A stretch of 64,000 nt of DNA from Harmothoe impar (taxonomy: Eukaryota > Annelida > Polychaeta > Phyllodocida > Polynoidae): contig OX381707.1 of the NCBI GenBank assembly GCA_947462335.1, positions 16,769,418 to 16,833,417 of the forward strand, given 5' to 3'. The position numbers were made by a program, and so were the translations under genes. The first letter of the stretch is position 1; every line of letters begins with the position of its first letter. Below the pieces are notes generated by a model. The model was not told the origin of the DNA and did not search any database. It was given only the letters and a program-made list of their open reading frames with translations. This document shows positions 22,640-34,690 of this stretch, piece by piece.

Positions 22640-23200
22640 GAATACAGCACTGCTCGGTTCCATCAAAGCCTTATGACACCAATAGGCCAAGTTGCATCCA
22701 AACTTTCATTGTGTACATGGGTATCAGCAGGTATAAAATGGGGAATGGATACCTCATGGTATGATTTCCTATAGCAGCTGAGATGATATAATAAGTACAA
22801 AAGGCAATTAGATATTGGTAACTGCCAGGTATGGGACCACTTTGCTTTGCGAAGTGTTCACAAGCAGTAAATATTGTGTCATTTGTCTGTCCTCTTCTCC
22901 TTTTTCACAGACAATGCACCCACCCATTGACTTTATTCTTTGGCCATGCATTAGATCTGTTGATCTACCTATTGTAAAACGTGATGAATTGATTGGTCAA
23001 ATATTGATACAGGGGGTTTGTCCGCCCCTGCTATACAGCCCTTGGTGTCATAATCTGATAATGGGGTGTTTGGCCTTTCCTTGCATTGATGAGGCACCAG
23101 TAGAGTTCTATACACTCACTGACAACACACAATGTTCACAGGAAGCTCTGTTAACCTGTAGAATCCTGCATGTTATACCTTCAAGCCAAGCGAATGAAAG
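22640..23200. other. Conserved block b15, unit B
   Basis: Matches 7240-7790: CACCCATTGACTTTA/CACCCATTGACCTTA, GTTGATCTACCTATTGTAAA, ACTGACAACACACA, AACCTGTAGAATCCTGCATG. A 142-codon plus-strand frame here has no counterpart in the other copies. Confidence 0.7.
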
Positions 23201-23489
23201 AAGCAGCTATGGTCTTTTTTTACTTGCATATATATATGAATAGCTTATGACATTTATGAATGAACAGTTCGAATGATTATCTCTTCAAACATTGCTGATT
23301 GTGATTAAATAAAAATAAGAGTTATTGTGGTTTCCATACAAACACAGCATTGAGGTAAAAGTGTGAACAGTATAAAGGTCATACAGTGTTTTAATGTGTC
23401 ATGCTCCTTGTTTAGAGCTGGAAGGTTGGTTGAAAAGCAATATATCATGTTCATTATGCGATCGTTGTGTTTTATAAACAGCAAAAGAT

Positions 23490-23660
23490 GTGGACATGTA
23501 GACAGTACGGAGCATTAAAGGGGAGCAGTTTAGGTTCTAAGTAATCACTCCCTGTCCTTCACATCCCCCCCCCCCCCCTACCACCTGACACCTTGGTGTA
23601 ATTACAGCAGTGGTGAGGATTAGGTGATCATTAGACATGTGTGGCGGAGGAGAATCAGCG
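23490..23660. other. Conserved block b3, second copy
   Basis: Matches 12180-12310 and 27185-27320. It has a C-run at 23568-23578 where the other copies have CTCCCCCA. Confidence 0.7.
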
Positions 23661-23759
23661 ATTGAAGAGGATCTATCAAATATCGGCTGCTTCTCTCTAG
23701 TATCACAAATTGAATAATCATGTCTATGTATTATGTGGGCTTTTTGGCTCAAAACAGGT

Positions 23760-23893
23760 TAAATTATTTTGACCCCCGCCCCCAAGAGGGGTCCAAATTT
23801 CTTTTGCCCCACCCTGGTCAAGGGGTCCAAATTTTTTTGCCCCCTCCCCCAAACCCACCACCCCCCCCCCTGTTGTTAAAAAATGATCACTCC
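23760..23893. mobile_element. Fragment of C-rich foldback element
   Basis: Repeats GGGGTCCAAATTT and ends CCCCCTGTTGTTAAAAAATGATCACTCCCT, the same right end as the complete foldback at 33548-33822. The matching left end is missing here, so this is a truncated copy. Confidence 0.55.
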
Positions 23894-23902
23894 CTAAATT
23901 GC

Positions 23903-23958
23903 ATAAAAATGTGTAGGTTCGGCCCTGTTTTGCTAGGTAGGGACGGTTAACCTGAAAC
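23903..23958 (-). mobile_element. Isolated end of the element complete at 28079
   Basis: On the minus strand it reads as the TTTCAGGTTAACC...CCCTACCTAGCAAAACAGGG end of the element at 28079-28342. It abuts the truncated C-rich fragment, which suggests nested or deleted insertions. Confidence 0.5.
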
Positions 23959-24289
23959 ATAACTTTTTTTCAAACCTAGCCAATCAACCATTCTCTAAAC
24001 CTGTTTCCAACCTTCCTCCACGATTTGACCAACCAACATTTGCACCAGTGTGAGGATCACAGTTCACTGAAAAACGTTTTTGTCGATACCGGGAATTGAA
24101 CCCCAGACTTCTCAGACCATGTGCCAGTACTCTTAAGTATATCTTATGTCCTGGGCTATATAGGGATGATGCCATAAGAACCGTTACATTGACTGTAATA
24201 TGGGGCTGCATAGCTTTAATTCACGAACTACTCATCTCTCCCCTTTTCAGGAACTTCTGACTAGATGGTAGTATCGATTGGCTGGCTAT

Positions 24290-24430
24290 CCAACATGTAT
24301 GCAGTCTACGTAACTGGTTCAATATAGCCTGAGCTACTCATTACGTCACATGCTATTTATAGATACTGGAGGAGCTGCTCGTGGACAGACTCCTGACCAC
24401 TATGGTAGGCTAGTATAATGTAAATTGGAC
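24290..24430. other. Conserved block b1, second copy
   Basis: Matches 27830-28010: GCAGTC(T/C)ACGT.ACTGGTTCAATA, TCATTA(C/T)GTCA, and the GAGGAGCTGCTCGTGGACAG core also seen at 30-50. Confidence 0.65.
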
Positions 24431-24460
24431 TGAACAAGAACAAGTCCTACAATCATACAC

Positions 24461-24781
24461 TAAGGGCTGTGTCTCACCAACTCTGGCCAATGTGAACGTC
24501 TTTGACCGGGTGCCAGCTTTGACTGAGTGCCAGCTTTGACCGGGTGCCAGCTTTGACCGGCAACCATAAAAAATTAAAATTAAAAAAGAAAAAAATATTT
24601 TCTACGCTATAAAATAAAGAAAACAGCGGTAGTTGTATCCCCATATATAACTTCACCTGCTCTAAATACACCTTTTTCTGTCAGGATGTCAAAGCTGGCA
24701 CCCGGTCAAAGACGTCACCGGTCAAAGCTGGCACCCGGCCAAAGACGTTCACATTGGCCCAAAGTGGTGAGACATGGCCTA
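24461..24781. mobile_element. TIR element with subterminal repeats
   Basis: About 321 bp. The inverted ends share GTGTCTCACCA, GGCCAATGTGAACGTCTTTG and the (C)GGGTGCCAGCTTTGAC words. The left side has three tandem copies of an 18-20-bp subterminal unit and the right side two inverted ones. Subterminal repeats of this kind are typical of transposase-binding regions in several DNA-transposon superfamilies. The middle is A/T-rich and non-coding. Confidence 0.75.
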
Positions 24782-24959
24782 AGGCACAGGTGTGGGGATT
24801 GCCCAAACATTACATCCATATTTTTCATGACATCTACAGCGCTATCGTGAAATAACGTTTTTTTGCTAGAAATATACTCTCATCATTAAATTTTTACCAT
24901 GATAAGGAAATTAGATTGTACAGGAAGTATGATTTGTCACTGAGACAAGAACTGCAAGA

Positions 24960-25380
24960 AGACCTCAATTTTCCCACAATTCTGGCCTAGCCGGCAATCA
25001 GCCCTTGTGCTTATAGTCCATGATAAGTGTGTCTACCACTAGACAGTAAACCAGAGACTATCACAGGACAATTTTCTTTCAAGTGGTGTACATTAGAATG
25101 TAAGATTTTGATGTGATATTTAATTATGTGCTGGTCATGCTTCAGATAATGCTGAAAAAGTCACCCTTTCTTGTTGCATTGGTCTATAGTGTCCAGCCTC
25201 TCATCTCTCACTGCATCCTTCTGCACTGCTACATGTAACTGGTACAGAGTAACTACGGAGAACCTGCCCCTACCCTTCTACTTCACCCAGAATTAAACCA
25301 GCTAGAACGACCTTGAGGGATGGCATGGATGTTTCCCACTCGCTTCTCCAGGCCCAACACTTTATTCTGTCAATATTGTT
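24960..25380. other. Conserved block b16, unit B
   Basis: The left part (25070-25190) matches 34540-34680 (ATTAGAATG, GTCACC(C)TTTCT, GCATTGGTCT). The right part matches 8690-8890 (AACGACCTTGAGG, ACTTTATTCTGTCAAT). Confidence 0.65.
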
Positions 25381-25729
25381 CCAGGTGTCTCTTTGGCCCT
25401 AAATTAAAGATGGTATGTTTATACAATATACTCTTTGTGATCATAACTATGTCTTTTGCATAATACTGGCACTTAATTAGTGCATGATGGCAATAAATGT
25501 TGGTTCAGGGTAGATGCGGTCCTTACAAACACAATAGGTATTTAACGTGAAGCCCACTGATATCTTAAGATATTCATCTAGACTGGACATTGCGGACCTA
25601 GTTAATGTGACCCAAATATGTGAAAGCCTTTTTATTCATAAGACCTAGAAGCTAGAGAAATTGATTTGAGTAACTTCCAATCTAAAGTTCTTTATATAGA
25701 GCCACTACCCCAGTTGAAGACAGCTTTGT

Positions 25730-25900
25730 TCCATTGTTGGTCGGTTTCCTCTCAATAAACAGGAAATCTCCAATAAAGGGTAGAACCATGAAATCTTAAT
25801 TAGTAATTGAATGAGAGGCCGCTGATGATGCTATAAATAGAAAATTATCTGGTGCTGTTTGAGGGCTGATAATGAATTTGGGAAGCAATGCATGGGGGGA
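25730..25900. other. Conserved block b17, unit B
   Basis: Matches 9780-9950, including GGGTAGAACCATGAAATCTT and the GCTATAAATAG box-like motif. Confidence 0.65.
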
Positions 25901-26399
25901 ACTAGGTCTGCATCTTGAGGATTTGATGCCCGGGGAAAGGAACCCTGATATTATTTAAGATTATTCAAGGTTCAAAAGGAGTTATACCAATAAGAGTACA
26001 ATATTCGATATAACAAGCTGCCGGAGCATTTAGAGAAATATAATCAAACTGATTCTGATTTCAGTAGTTAGTAGGCAAAACATGTGTAAAGACGGTGGTC
26101 TTTTCAGTAAAAAAAAAAAGAAAAGGTCCAAATGGCGGTTCTTACTAGAGGGTAGGCATATTACGTTGAATACAGTACTTGCATATTAAGTCAGAACGAT
26201 TGGTTTAATTCGGAACTATCACATCATATCATGAAAGGTTCCAGAGGTAATAACTTAGACAAGTTCATGTACTAGATTACTTGAGAGGACAGATCCTACG
26301 TATTAGGATTGATGCAGACACTGAGCTCAATAAATAAACACTTATCCACTTACATTCAAAATTCGACTTCACCATTATAGATAAAAGCACCCGTCTATT

Positions 26400-26740
26400 G
26401 CATAAACCGATCCTCATAAAATGATGTATTGGTATCAGTAATGCTCCAGCCATAGTAATGGCACATAGCACTTTAGACTCCTCCCTTCACTTTTTATAGC
26501 AGACATTTTCCCACAGTCCTTCCATCAGCAATGTGTCTGGAGGCAGGGGTTACATAAAAACCAATACACCCAGTTCATGTTCTGATCACTGTGTTCCATG
26601 AATAGGAAAAGCATTGATTTCATCATGAAAGCTGTGCCATGGGTATAGAAGGCTTAAGTAGCATTCCTGGCTCCATTATGACTCTTGGTGGTGATTCAGT
26701 AAGCTCTCTGGCATTGATTGGTGTCAACATGAGGGGGTTT
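26400..26740. other. Conserved block b2, fourth copy
   Basis: Matches 10300-10400 and 11400-11640. TGATCACTGTGTTCCATGAATAGGAAAA resembles the 10460-10500 copy, so this copy is related to both of the local unit A copies. Confidence 0.65.
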
Positions 26741-27184
26741 AAAACTATCACATTTAGCATATATATACACTGATATTCCTAGGCTCCCTTTACGACCAAT
26801 CTCTCAGTCACTAGTACCTGACCTAGTTAGTCATTTGTTGGCTCCCTATACGACCAACCTAGGTAAGTTATTATTGTAAGGTTGGTCAGTACTGACCAAC
26901 CTACCTTAGTCTTTTAATTTCCAGGGGGAGCCACTGAGTGGTCATCAAAGTATCTTACAGGTGGCACCAACTAGTGGTATACAAATACAACACACCAATG
27001 ATGAACCTAGGTTAGCCACTACTGACTGACCCCTCAGTCATTTTTGAATATAACTTTTCCATTGTGACTAACACACATATGACGAACCTAGGATAGTCTG
27101 TACTGACTAACCCTTTCAACCTATGGATTTTCATTGAAGGGCGTTAGTGGTAGTTACAGTTACAGCACTCACAGCATGACTAAC
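26741..27184. repeat. Region of imperfect GACCAACCTAGG repeats with a 24-bp palindrome
   Basis: A perfect 24-bp palindrome lies at 26879-26902 (arms AGGTTGGTCAGT/ACTGACCAACCT). Variants of ACGACCAACCTAGG, GATGAACCTAGGTTAG and GACGAACCTAGGATAG recur across the region, with CTCCC(T/A)TACGACCAA words at 26784 and 26841. Origin unknown. Confidence 0.5.
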
Positions 27185-27450
27185 AGTGGGGAGTCATGTA
27201 GACAGGATGTAGCATTAAAGGGGAGCAGCTCAGGTTCTAAGTAACCACTCCCTGTCCTGCTCATCTCCCCCACCACCTGACACCCTGGTGTAATTACAGC
27301 AATGGTGAGGATCAGGCGATCATTAGAGGTGTTGGTTTGCAAGAGGAGAGGAGGGTCTCTGGGGATCTAATCTAGGCTCTATCTCTCTGTACTTGTGTCT
27401 TTAGAAGGGGGAGTAATTATAATGACTGTTATAGAAATATGCTTAATAAA
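27185..27450. other. Conserved block b3, third copy
   Basis: Matches 12180-12420 and 23490-23660; the closest match is to 23490 through GGTGTAATTACAGCA(A/G)TGGTGAGGATCAGG. Confidence 0.75.
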
Positions 27451-27829
27451 AATGCTGTATTCATTCTAGAGAGCAGAGAATAGAATCATGTTAAAGCATG
27501 AGTATACTCCTGGCATGAGCCATGAAACTTTAGTTTAGTCTATTCTGCACGATGATGATTTATTTTAAAGCCCCCCTCCTCATAGCGTCCAACGGCCACA
27601 CAACACCTTGTATAAGCTGTGCCAAACTGGTGCATGTCATGAAGTCAAACTGAAGCTCATGCCAATTAAGTGAAAACGTCAAAATATCATTTTTCACATT
27701 TTAATGTGGTTAAGCATTTCAAATGGAGGATCGGCCCATAGACTTTTAGGCAGTATAGCTACAAATTGTTCTGCAGAACTAAGTACCAATATATTGGTAT
27801 ATCTAAACTGTCAGTATCCTCCCGATTCC

Positions 27830-28010
27830 AGTAGGCAGCACTATTGATCGGCTCAATACGTGACATGCAGTCCACGTCACTGGTTCAATACAGTCTGAGT
27901 GATTCATTATGTCATGTTCTATGTATAGATCCTAGAGCAGCTGCTCACAGACAGACTATTGACAAACTGACCACTTTAGGGTCTGCTGAGATCTATCACA
28001 ACCTTCCTAT
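27830..28010. other. Conserved block b1, third copy
   Basis: Carries the perfect palindrome GAGCAGCTGCTC at about 27940 and the ATTGACAAACTGAC tail shared with 50-65. Confidence 0.65.
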
Positions 28011-28078
28011 TCTTTCTCTAATAATGATGTGACATACATACTATTATTTGTGGAACCTGTATGTTTCATTGTACATAA

Positions 28079-28342
28079 GGCCAAATTGTAAAAAAAGGTG
28101 TGTTTCAGGTTACCCGACCCTACCTAGCAAAACAGGGCTGACCCTAGAAATCTATTTATTTTGGGTCTATTTAAGGGTCGATCTGATAGTTCACAAGTTG
28201 AGGCGATCGTCGGCAAGTTGACATTGAAGTTTGTGATTTCTGGGTACTTTTCAGGCCAGTAAAGAAAAAAAAAGAATCTGACCTACCTACCCTAGATTTT
28301 CAGACCATGTTACCTGAAACACCCCTTTTATTTTTTTTGGCC
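28079..28342. mobile_element. MITE-like element with GGCCAAA ends
   Basis: 264 bp. The left end GGCCAAA with GTGTTTCAGGTTAC pairs with the right end GTTACCTGAAACACC...TTTTTGGCC. The interior has CCCTACCTAGCAAAACAGGG and ACCTACCTACCCTAGA. One end of a second copy lies at 23903-23958. No coding capacity. Confidence 0.7.
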
Positions 28343-28599
28343 TAATTAAGCATGGGTGGATATTGTCACATATTGTATTAAGATCTTAGCCAATAAAAAT
28401 TCCAAACTTCAAACTTCAAAATGATATATCGGTGCGTGCATTCTTTCTGTTTCAGAATATATCATTGTAATATATTTCCGTCTGCCCAAGTCATTAAGTT
28501 ATCACTGGTATGGAGCTTCGGTGGTATGCATCAACTAATATCATTGGTCAAGCAGTTGGGGTCTTATGCATATATTTGTCTAAATGCACCTAAATGTAT

Positions 28600-28900
28600 G
28601 TAGTTACACAATTCCCATACTATATGCACTTTTTTCTTAGCTGAACACGAGTTTGAGGGCAATACAAGCTTATCAAATATCATTGGAGATTCAAAATTGG
28701 GCAGAGACTCACACGTTGATCAGCGCTTACATTTGGAGAATTGTCCAATTGTCAAACCTTTGAAATGAAAGAATTGTTGCCCAAACACTTCACTTCGAGC
28801 AGAAAGGCATTTCAATCAGTGAAACAGCCCTTCAGATATCGCAAAATCCTTGAGTTAATTCCAGAGACTGAACATTAACAATCCAAATTTACAGATTCCT
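28600..28900. other. Conserved block b5, unit C
   Basis: Matches 16040-16300 and 39270-39520: TTAGCTGAACA, GATTCAAAATTGGG, AGGCATTTCAATCAGTGAAA. Confidence 0.65.
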
Positions 28901-29079
28901 CGAATGCTTCCAGTAGTCACTGTGCAAGAAATATTTCAAAAGCCCTTGAGTTACATCCCTAGACACATGGAATCAAACGATTTTTATTCATAGCAGAATA
29001 TTGATGTTAGGCTATGTCATTGGTGTGTGAGTGAGGGCAGGGCGAATGCAATCTTTTGGTCATATATAACAAAATCTAT

Positions 29080-29490
29080 ATTGATATGCTTTCATTACAA
29101 ATTTATTTTCCTGAATTGGAATCGAAAGGACCTGGTGATAAAATGAACCCTCAGTAAAACATAACAAAGAGCCATGTATGGAGACTGCTGGGCTTGTGTT
29201 AAGCTGATTCGGCTTGGGCGGTTCACTCTATTCATGCAATCTAAATGACATCACGTCAAGGTCAATACCTGGTTCTGTTCATGACGTCCGAGGACATCCA
29301 GCATCCATTTGAAAGTGGTCAGGACCTCCATTACCAACTGATAAGTGCCAAGGCCACATGCGATGCCGGTCTGCCTCACTTCCTTTCAGTGAAAGCTGAA
29401 CAGGCAGCAGGCCCAAATTATCCAAGAAGCCGGCTGCTGCCCTCCTGTTTCTGCCAATACTGAGAGGGAGGGAGAAGAGGGAGAAAGGAT
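29080..29490. promoter_or_regulatory. Conserved block b6, unit C
   Basis: Contains TGATTCGGCTTGGGC, TAAATGACATCA, two bases and TCAAGGTCA at 29256-29264, then ATGACGTCCGAGGACATC. The end of the block turns into purine-rich (GAGAGGCA)n sequence up to about 29585. Confidence 0.75.
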
Positions 29491-29599
29491 ACGGAGAGGC
29501 AGATAGACAGGGATGCTAGGAGTAGGAGAGGTAGAGAGGCAGAGAGGCAGAGAGGCAGAGACGAGGGAGGCAGGGAGGCACACACCAGCCACAGCTGGA

Positions 29600-30589
29600 T
29601 GTCCGGCGCCAGAAATAACTCATTTCTTTAAAGATGGTATATAAGCTAATAGACTTCCCAAACCTTTTCTTCAAAACGGATATGATTTTAATGTCAAGGG
29701 TTTTGTTATTATTTTAGCTGATATACAGTGCTCAATTATTAATATATTTGTCTATAAATGCCTGATTTGAGATGTTGCTTATTCACCTCACTCACTCAGT
29801 GTCCCCCCTATGTGAGCATACCGGGAACTAAGCTAATAGGGAGAGCAATGAGCCATGCAGTATAAACACATAGGGAGTTTTAGTGTCGACCTACAGTAAA
29901 AAAAATATTGCACTGCATGTGCTCATCTTATAGACTAAAACACTGCCAATAATCTTAAAGGTTAGGTAAGATTTATGGGATAGGATATACAACAGGAATG
30001 TGATAAGACTAAAAAATCTACAAACATTTAGCTCACACACCATCTTTAAATATCAAACAAAGCAAACAGGCAGGTAGGCTGATGCTAGTGCTCATTGTGT
30101 AAGGAAGATTTGGATGCTTGGAAGAAACAAAAACTTATGCATACAGAAAAGGGGTTTTCAGCAGTGAAATATAACCCCTAAAACGTGGGGTTACCATCAC
30201 ATCAATTTTGTAAGCATATCTTAAGGTTGGTCGTTACCGTTTGATCAAAATTATCAAAATCTTGCTATAAAAAGTTTTCATTTAATACCCTTGGTTGTTT
30301 GAAGCAACATGATAAGCTCTATAGTATCTATAAAGTAGATAATGTCAATGCACTAATTCAATGTACTAATTCATGTCAAAAATAGGAAATATTTTCAGTT
30401 ACAAATATATCAAATATTCAAAGTGCCATAAAATGCTCAATTTATACATGAATTGTTCTTTAATATGATATGGGGAACTCATATATGTATCTGGCTGCAA
30501 TATGAGCTTATTCTGATACATCTAAAATACGATTGGAGCAGTTAAACTGACAGCAATTGATACAGATATCTGCTCGGAGGGATCACTAA
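29600..30589. other. Unassigned stretch, unit C
   Basis: A/T-rich sequence. No paralogue, gene or transposon ends recognised; block b7 is missing or too diverged here. Confidence 0.35.
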
Positions 30590-30960
30590 TTGAGATTTGA
30601 AACTTTAGATAGTCAATCCAGGAATGGCCATAATTACAATAATTATTATCATCTTCCCGTGGCTATTACATCCCATCTAGCTACCTTCTCATCTCCTTTT
30701 CCTACAGTTGACTGTCAACAACCACAAGTAATTAGAGGCCTACAATGGTGTGGTATTCACCAAATAGCTTGCAGTGATTTGGGTCTAAGTGACGGCCATC
30801 AATTTAGGATTTTTTTAACTGAGGGATCATTAGCGGCAGGTTTGGCTGTGTTGCCAGTGTGTTGGCTGATTTATACTGTCATTAGTAGAGACTGTGCAAG
30901 ACACAGCGTGGTCTCCTTCATTAGTAGTGTTTATCCAATTTTCTAATTCTTGATCAATAT
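30590..30960. other. Conserved block b8, unit C
   Basis: Matches 2930-3260 through GATTTGAAACTTT, CTACAGTTGACTGTCAACAA, TGCAGTGATTTGGGTCTAAG and CATCAATTTAGGATTTTTTT. A 118-codon frame crosses it, but the equivalent frame in the other three copies is interrupted. Confidence 0.7.
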
Positions 30961-31069
30961 GACATGCCATACATACTAATCTGAGGTTGTATGAATATAA
31001 TAATGTTGTTCAGCATCGGGCATAACAATAGTCCAGAGTCTAGGGCTGCATTTAAGCATTATGCTGACT

Positions 31070-31640
31070 CTTTGTGAATGTATCAACCCACATAGTCTAG
31101 GGGCAGCACATACATGATCAGAGAGTCCGTCAGTGGATTTGTCAGTGATACAGGCAGTATGCGGAAGGAGATGCTAATTCCACACCTGCCAAATACTCCT
31201 TTTCATTACTTTATCTGCTTTCCTTAACCAGACACTTTCCAGTGTCAATGCCCCTCTTCTCTGGAGATATTACATACTCCCCCTTGGCGGCTCTTTTTTT
31301 AGTTATTCCATCCCATGACATTTCTCTCTTTCCTTTTTCTGTCATTCAATCAGGACTCCTGATTCATATTTTTTCCAACTAACAGGACTAACGCCATCAA
31401 TATCGCATCAGTACCCAGTCTTCCCCATCCTAACACTTTCAGCCTTATTATCGTAGTGCCAACTTGGGTAGGATGTTATCCTGCTCAGAATGTGAGAGAT
31501 TGTTTCTTAATTCTGCATGGCTCAGTGTCCGAGGTAGGATTATCACAGCAGGGATTGTTTCCTGCAATTCCTGAAGTCCTTGATGAATACGGCGATGCCA
31601 GCTTCTTATTTCATGCAGAAATAAGCTTTTCCATCAGGCT
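31070..31640. other. Conserved blocks b10 (remnant) and b11, unit C
   Basis: The b10 remnant is limited to AGTCCGTCAGTGGATTTGTC-like sequence near 31120. Block b11 (31420-31600) matches 42960-43130: TTATCCTGCTCAGAATGTGA then GAGATTGTTTCT, and GGATTATCA. The two copies stay in one reading frame for about 50 codons with a 6-bp in-frame indel. The unit B relic (20540-20590) is too decayed to confirm a coding frame. Confidence 0.6.
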
Positions 31641-32025
31641 ATGGTTATTCTATTTTCACACAGAAAAAAAAAAATCTAGATTTTTTTTAGTTCAATCAGA
31701 TGAGATTCACACTCTCCTTAACATTGACTGCAGAGTACAATGCGTTGTACAGGAGGGAAATCTCCCAGTAGATTCTTCCATCTGTTTCTACCAGCACTAC
31801 TTCCTTCTCTGCCAAAATGCGGAGGATCACCACGGAAACTTACCAACGCCATACTTTTGAAATATGTATTTTTACAACTATGATTCGACTCAATTATAGA
31901 AAGGGAGGTGTGGAAAACAATTGTTTAAAATTACAGAAATATTTATCATGTTTTGATAGTCCCAATTGGCCATATTCCTGGGAACCATTTTTGGTGTATT
32001 GAAGTGGCAGTGTGAGATCACCCTC

Positions 32026-32111
32026 AGAAAAGTGAGAGTCATTGTCGCTAAAGCTACCCTCACCTGAGAGTCAGACAGTGTAGTTTTAGCGACAATGACT
32101 CTTACTTTTCT
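32026..32111. repeat. 86-nt hairpin, 31-bp stem
   Basis: Left arm 32026-32056, right arm 32081-32111, 24-nt loop. The arms pair at 29 of 31 positions (for example GAGTCATTGTCGCTAAA with TTTAGCGACAATGACTC). Size and shape fit either a microRNA precursor or a minimal foldback MITE. No other copy occurs in the window. Confidence 0.7.
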
Positions 32112-32365
32112 GTGTGTGATGGCTACAGGACAGCAGACAAGTAGTGCAGTTGTCACCCCTTCTTCCACAAAAGATTTCCTAAAGTCCGAGCTTTTTGGCA
32201 GAGTTTTATTTCTTACTGTATTGGGAGAGTGCACGAGAAAGAGAATGATTGGCATGCCAATTAGACATCCATACAACAACAATTGATCAAGTTAATGTCT
32301 TTCATAGTCCTTGCAGACAATTTAAATGGCTCCTCGGCAGCTCGTCAACACCATACTCCTTTTCC

Positions 32366-32422
32366 TTAAAGGCGCACTGAATCCAAGACGCAAATGATGT
32401 CGTGGGTTCAGTGCGCCTTTAA
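32366..32422. mobile_element. 57-bp TTAA-ended foldback
   Basis: TTAAAGGCGCACTGAATCCA and its inverted copy surround a 17-nt loop, with TTAA at both ends. The terminal TTAAAGGCGCA is shared with the 93-bp elements at 20834 and 41521, so this is probably a shortened member of that family. Confidence 0.7.
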
Positions 32423-32862
32423 TTATTCTAATGGAAATGCTTCAGAAACAAATGCCCTGATACCATGTCCAATACATCTCTGGTAGATGGTACCGCTTTC
32501 TCAAATGACCTTCTCTAGTGTTGGCTCGATCATCCTTTCTCAATTCCAATTTTATTTGGCCACACTTCAATTTGATGAAATCCTTTCAGAAGTTTTGATT
32601 CTAAATTTGTTGAGATTTGATGACCAGAAAATGTAGCCTGAGCGGATGACACACCAATCATGCATAACGCATGTCACTTCCGGCTGTGGGCATTGACAAT
32701 TCCCCGGAAGCAAAACCAGGTGGAGGGAAGGATGGTGACATGATGTAAAAACGACCCGAGCAGGCGGCCCCAAGCTACTGTCTGATGGGGATGAAGGATG
32801 GGTCAGTGATGGGTTGAGGTCAAAGGGAGGCGTTATAGAGATAGGGAATATTTGTGGGTGTC

Positions 32863-33041
<179 letters not shown>

Positions 33042-33059
33042 TGGACACAAACACAAACT

Positions 33060-33547
33060 GATACAATCAGATACGGTCAGAGAGACATTGAGACACAAAC
33101 ATATAGACACAGAAAGAAATGAAGAGAGGAGGGAAATATACAAAATAAAACAGCAGACCAGTGAGTAGGCAAGAAATGCATACAATATATCACACATGTA
33201 GGGTAAGCCGCCAATGAGATGACCAACTGCTCTGTTGGTACCTTGACTAGATTGATTCACGGATCAAGAGCCCTATGAACAGTGGACCCTATGACAATTG
33301 GCCCTGAGGATGATTGGCCCCATACCTATGATAGCCCTGTGGAAGATTGGATCCATGATTAATGGGACCCTGATTGAGACATACCAGTCTACTCATGGTA
33401 TCGACAGACTAGCCAGTCATCTCATGGGCGGTTTATCCTAATAGCAGAGTAAAGGAGCCAGGCAGAGAGAGGAGGTGTGAACTGAGAGATAGTCAGATGC
33501 AACGCCAGAGGCAGTGCCAGAGGCAGGTTAACGGGTTGAGACTAAGT
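33060..33547. other. Unassigned stretch
   Basis: Contains loose repeats of a GATTGGCCC/GATTGGATCC type word at 33295-33375 (ATTGGCCCTGAGG, GATTGGCCCCAT, GATTGGATCCAT). No gene recognised. Confidence 0.35.
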
Positions 33548-33822
33548 TAGGGAGTGGTCATATTTTAACAACAGGGGGGGTGGTGGAATTGGGGGGGACC
33601 AAAAAAGTTTGGACCCCTCTTGATAGCCCCTTTATAGCAAAAAAGCCAGCACGTTACTATAGGTTAAAGGGGTTGGCCGCGCTCAATTTCAACTTGCCTG
33701 AGGGGGGGGGGAACCAAAAAAATGTCAACCCCCTCCGGTGGGGGGACCAAAAAAGTATCGACCCGCTCACGCGAAAACCCACCAACCCCTCCCCCCTGTT
33801 GTTAAAAAATGACCACTCCCTT
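33548..33822. mobile_element. Complete G/C-rich foldback element
   Basis: AGGGAGTGGTCAT and TTTTAACAACAGGGGG at the left are inverted at the right as CCCCCTGTTGTTAAAA and ATGACCACTCCCT. Between them GGGGACCAAAAAA(G/A) recurs four times, followed each time by a GTTTGGACCCC-like word. Length is 275 bp. A truncated relative is at 23760-23893. No coding capacity. Confidence 0.75.
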
Positions 33823-34469
33823 AGCAGGTGCACGGCTGGAGGTAGAGGTAGCAGGTGGAAGGGACAACACAGATCATGGCCCAAGGTGGGACTACAGGAA
33901 AGTTCAGGGTATGGGGTACAATAAAGGAAGAGAGTATGTCTGCTAAGGGCAGATTCACTAGCAAACACCAGCTCTTTTCTTACATAAAATAGATGGATAT
34001 TTTTACAACTCTTAGATATATATTCATGTATACATGTGCATGCTCAGATCTAAGTAGAAATAATATCAATTAAAAGACTTAGAGAGTTCATTAGTATACT
34101 TGGTTTTGTAATAAAAATAAATATGCAAAATATATATTCATCTGTTTTTCATTCAATTTTATCAGGCTTCATGAATTGTCAATACCAGAACAGATACGAT
34201 ACACACAACTTTAATTTTTACATCTATATAAAAGATTTATTACAATCCTATCAATACCATAGACATGCAGGTATTAGGGATTAGATATCTGGTCAAATCT
34301 GCTAGAGGTAAATATTGTCCTGTACTCCCAGATTCTGATAAAGTGCTAATCGAATGACATCCCTGTTTATACTAAAACCATCATCCACCAAGGATTGCCA
34401 TGTTTAATGTTCTGCTTCCGGTTGGGTGAGCTCAGTGACCAACAAAGATCCTAATTTACATTGATTTTA
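33823..34469. other. Unassigned stretch
   Basis: No paralogue or transposon ends recognised; A/T-rich from 33980 on. Confidence 0.35.
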
Positions 34470-34690
34470 GCAGAATCCTCACGACATTGTCTGTAATTGC
34501 TATGTTTGTAAACATCTCATATCAGGCGATTCACAGGATAATTATCTTTCAAATAGTGTATATTAGAATGACAGAGTTTGAGGTCATGTTTTTGTCGGTC
34601 AATGTTCAAAGACGCTATCAATTTTTTTTGAAAGTCACCTTTTCTCGCTGCATTGGTCTGTAGACTCAATGCAGACAACCCACTGAAATA
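34470..34690. other. Conserved block b16 (left part), unit C
   Basis: Matches 25060-25190: TCACAGGA(T/C)AAT, TTTCAA(A/G)T.GTGTA.ATTAGAATG, AAAGTCACC(C)TTTCT, GCATTGGTCT(G/A)TAG. Confidence 0.6.

Noticed and set aside
31456..31860. Possible exon in b11, with a matching frame at 42970-43210
   Set aside because: The match stays in frame for about 50 codons, but then diverges completely, no splice structure is evident and the unit B relic breaks the frame. Kept only as a conserved block.
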